From: Calditrichota bacterium
Lineage (GTDB): Bacteria > Zhuqueibacterota > Zhuqueibacteria > Residuimicrobiales > Krinioviventaceae
Length of the DNA stretch: 7,793 bases
NCBI GenBank assembly: GCA_003818595.1
Contig: RPQV01000147.1
Coordinates: forward strand, 1 to 7,793
Direction of reading: 5' to 3'
Shown: positions 6,599-7,793 of the stretch, in pieces
Layout: each line of letters starts with the position of its first letter
Position numbering within the stretch: position 1 is the first letter of the stretch
Program-made: the position numbers and the translations under genes
Notes under the pieces: generated by a model
Seen by the model: only the letters and a program-made list of their open reading frames with translations
Databases searched by the model: none
What the model was told of the DNA's origin: nothing

Positions 6599-7633
6599 AT
6601 GAAGGAAAATCTGGTCGGACTGACGTTGGCGCAATGTGCGCACTATGCCGAAGGCATCGGCGAGAAAAAGTATCGCGGACGGCAAATTTACAAATGGATT
6701 TATGAAAAGCATGCTGCCGCTTTCGCCGAGATGACCGATCTGCCTGCGGCTTTGAGAGAGAAACTGGAGCAGACGGCGGAACTGGGCAATTTGACGCTTG
6801 TTGAAAAAGATGAACGCTCACCCTCGGGTTCGGTCAAGTACTTGTTCCGCCTCCATGACGGCTATCACATTGAAAGCGTGTTTATCCCTGACTCGCCGCG
6901 GCGGACGCTCTGCATATCGTCACAGGCGGGATGCGCGGTCAATTGTCGCTTTTGCGCCACCGCGCGCCTCGGTCTGAAGCGCAATCTCACCGCGGGTGAA
7001 ATTGTCGATCAGGTGCTGCGTATCATGCGCGATGTCAACGATCAGATCACCAACATAGTCTTCATGGGCATGGGGGAACCTTTTTTGAATTATGACCCGG
7101 TGATCCAGGCTGCCAATATATTGAGCGACGATAACGGTCTGGCCATTGGCGCCCGGCGCATGGTGATTTCCACCTGCGGTCTGAGCGATCAGATCAGACG
7201 CTATGCGGATGAAGGGCATAAATTTCGTCTTGCGGTTTCACTCAATTCTCCTTTTCAGGAAGAGCGGGAGAGAATCATGCCGATTGCGCGCAAATGGCCG
7301 TTGGATTCGCTGCTCGATGCGATTCACTATTACGCCATCAAGTCGCGCAAAATACCGACATTCGAGTATGTGCTGCTGGCGGGCATCAATGATACGCGAA
7401 TCCACGCTGAAGCGCTCAAAAAGCTGGTGAAGAGCATGCCGTCTAAATTGAATTTGATCCCGTATAATCCTACGGTGGCGCAGTTCTCTCGACCAACCGA
7501 GGAGCGCGTGAATGAATTTGCGCAGTGGCTGTTGCCGTTGAACGCCGGGCTGTCTGTACGTTGGAGCAAAGGGTACGAAGTGAATGCCGCCTGCGGTCAA
7601 TTGGCGGGAAAACAGAGTGAATGGATACGCTGA
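6599..7633 (+). CDS. rlmN: Dual-specificity RNA methyltransferase RlmN (radical SAM)
   Basis: RlmN methylates C2 of A2503 in 23S rRNA and of A37 in a subset of tRNAs, affecting peptidyl-transferase fidelity. With ATG 6599 the protein has 344 residues, close to family length. The radical-SAM [4Fe-4S] motif is C-x3-C-x2-C (Cys112, 116, 119 in GCAVNCRFC). The upstream Cys105 in RRTLCISSQ corresponds by alignment to E. coli Cys118. The SAM-binding GMGEP is at 157-161. Cys332 in NAACGQLAG corresponds to the methyl-carrying Cys355 of E. coli, which supports RlmN. Since every catalytic cysteine is present, the enzyme should be active. I chose ATG 6599, with GAGG at 6592-6595 (short three-base spacing), over the in-frame TTG at 6590, which would overlap that site. 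Divergent from moxR. Confidence 0.96.
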   Translation: MKENLVGLTLAQCAHYAEGIGEKKYRGRQIYKWIYEKHAAAFAEMTDLPAALREKLEQTAELGNLTLVEKDERSPSGSVKYLFRLHDGYHIESVFIPDSPRRTLCISSQAGCAVNCRFCATARLGLKRNLTAGEIVDQVLRIMRDVNDQITNIVFMGMGEPFLNYDPVIQAANILSDDNGLAIGARRMVISTCGLSDQIRRYADEGHKFRLAVSLNSPFQEERERIMPIARKWPLDSLLDAIHYYAIKSRKIPTFEYVLLAGINDTRIHAEALKKLVKSMPSKLNLIPYNPTVAQFSRPTEERVNEFAQWLLPLNAGLSVRWSKGYEVNAACGQLAGKQSEWIR

Positions 7634-7648
7634 GGCGGCGTCGGGACG

Positions 7649-7793
7649 ATGTCTGAGGTGGCGCTGGCCCTCAAAAACGGACGGCCGGTGATTCTGCTCG
7701 ACTGGACGCTTGATCTCCTTTTTGAGGGTGAACGATCCGCCGGGCTGCTGTGCGCAGCCAAAACGCCGGAAGAATGCGTTGCTGAAATTGAAA
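7649..7793 (+). CDS. N-terminus of an ORF, possibly a divergent RibB-like protein; cut by window end
   Basis: 48 codons from ATG 7649, open to the window edge, 15 bases after the rlmN stop and in the same frame as rlmN. The start MSEVALALKNGRPVILLD resembles the opening of 3,4-dihydroxy-2-butanone 4-phosphate synthase (RibB), where an alanine-leucine helix leads to a GrpVivvD strand. CAAKTPEECVAEI resembles the AAExxTPE segment that follows. Between them, however, the catalytic DDEDRENEGD-type loop is replaced by a different, longer stretch with the sequence WTLDLLFEGERSAG. It is therefore either a non-catalytic relative or an unrelated protein. The ribosome binding site is weak (GGGA at 7643-7646, two bases before the ATG). 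Coding is likely from context and base composition; identity is low confidence. Confidence 0.45.
   Translation, partial: MSEVALALKNGRPVILLDWTLDLLFEGERSAGLLCAAKTPEECVAEIE

Noticed and set aside
1..7793. Search for CRISPR arrays, tRNAs, transposase genes, terminal inverted repeats or toxin-antitoxin pairs
   Set aside because: No periodic repeats, cloverleaf sequences, transposase motifs or paired small genes were visible on either strand.

Overview
This window looks like ordinary bacterial chromosome of moderate G+C with dense, short-spaced genes. The MoxR/DUF58 pair and the NtrY-type kinase resemble forms found in the Bacteroidota-Chlorobiota-Calditrichota (FCB) assemblage and related candidate phyla. 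That placement is a tentative impression from protein style, since no rRNA or other strong marker is present. I see no tRNA, rRNA, insertion sequence, CRISPR array or phage gene.

Layout: (a) 1-483, minus: the 5' part of an O6-alkylguanine-DNA alkyltransferase (Ogt/MGMT type), cut by the window edge after its PCHRV active site. (b) An 86-base divergent intergenic region. (c) 570-1373, plus: a protein of unrecognised family with an N-terminal HxH and a C-terminal GSD motif, perhaps a reduced amidohydrolase-like fold. (d) After an AT-rich gap with a short direct repeat, 1621-2781, plus: a MinD/FlhG/ParA-like ATPase ending in a five-cysteine tail. (e) A long hairpin terminator between convergent genes. 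(f) 6392 down to 2872, minus: a three-gene cluster of MoxR AAA+ ATPase, DUF58 protein and NtrY-type sensor histidine kinase, with a candidate sigma70-like promoter upstream. (g) 6599-7633, plus: rlmN, the 23S rRNA/tRNA adenine-C2 methyltransferase. (h) 7649-7793, plus: the start of an ORF weakly resembling the N-terminus of RibB.

How the genes may work together: the minus-strand cluster is the clearest unit. MoxR and DUF58 overlap by one base and almost certainly act together as an AAA+ chaperone and its von Willebrand A-like partner. The kinase begins 30 bases later and no cognate response regulator lies in the window. The HxH/GSD protein and the ATPase are co-oriented but separated by about 250 bases, so an operon is possible but unproven. 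Ogt and RlmN are housekeeping enzymes for DNA repair and RNA modification.

No clear-cut new defence or mobile system is visible. The most interesting points are the ATPase with its cysteine tail, its unassigned neighbour, and the MoxR-DUF58-histidine kinase arrangement.
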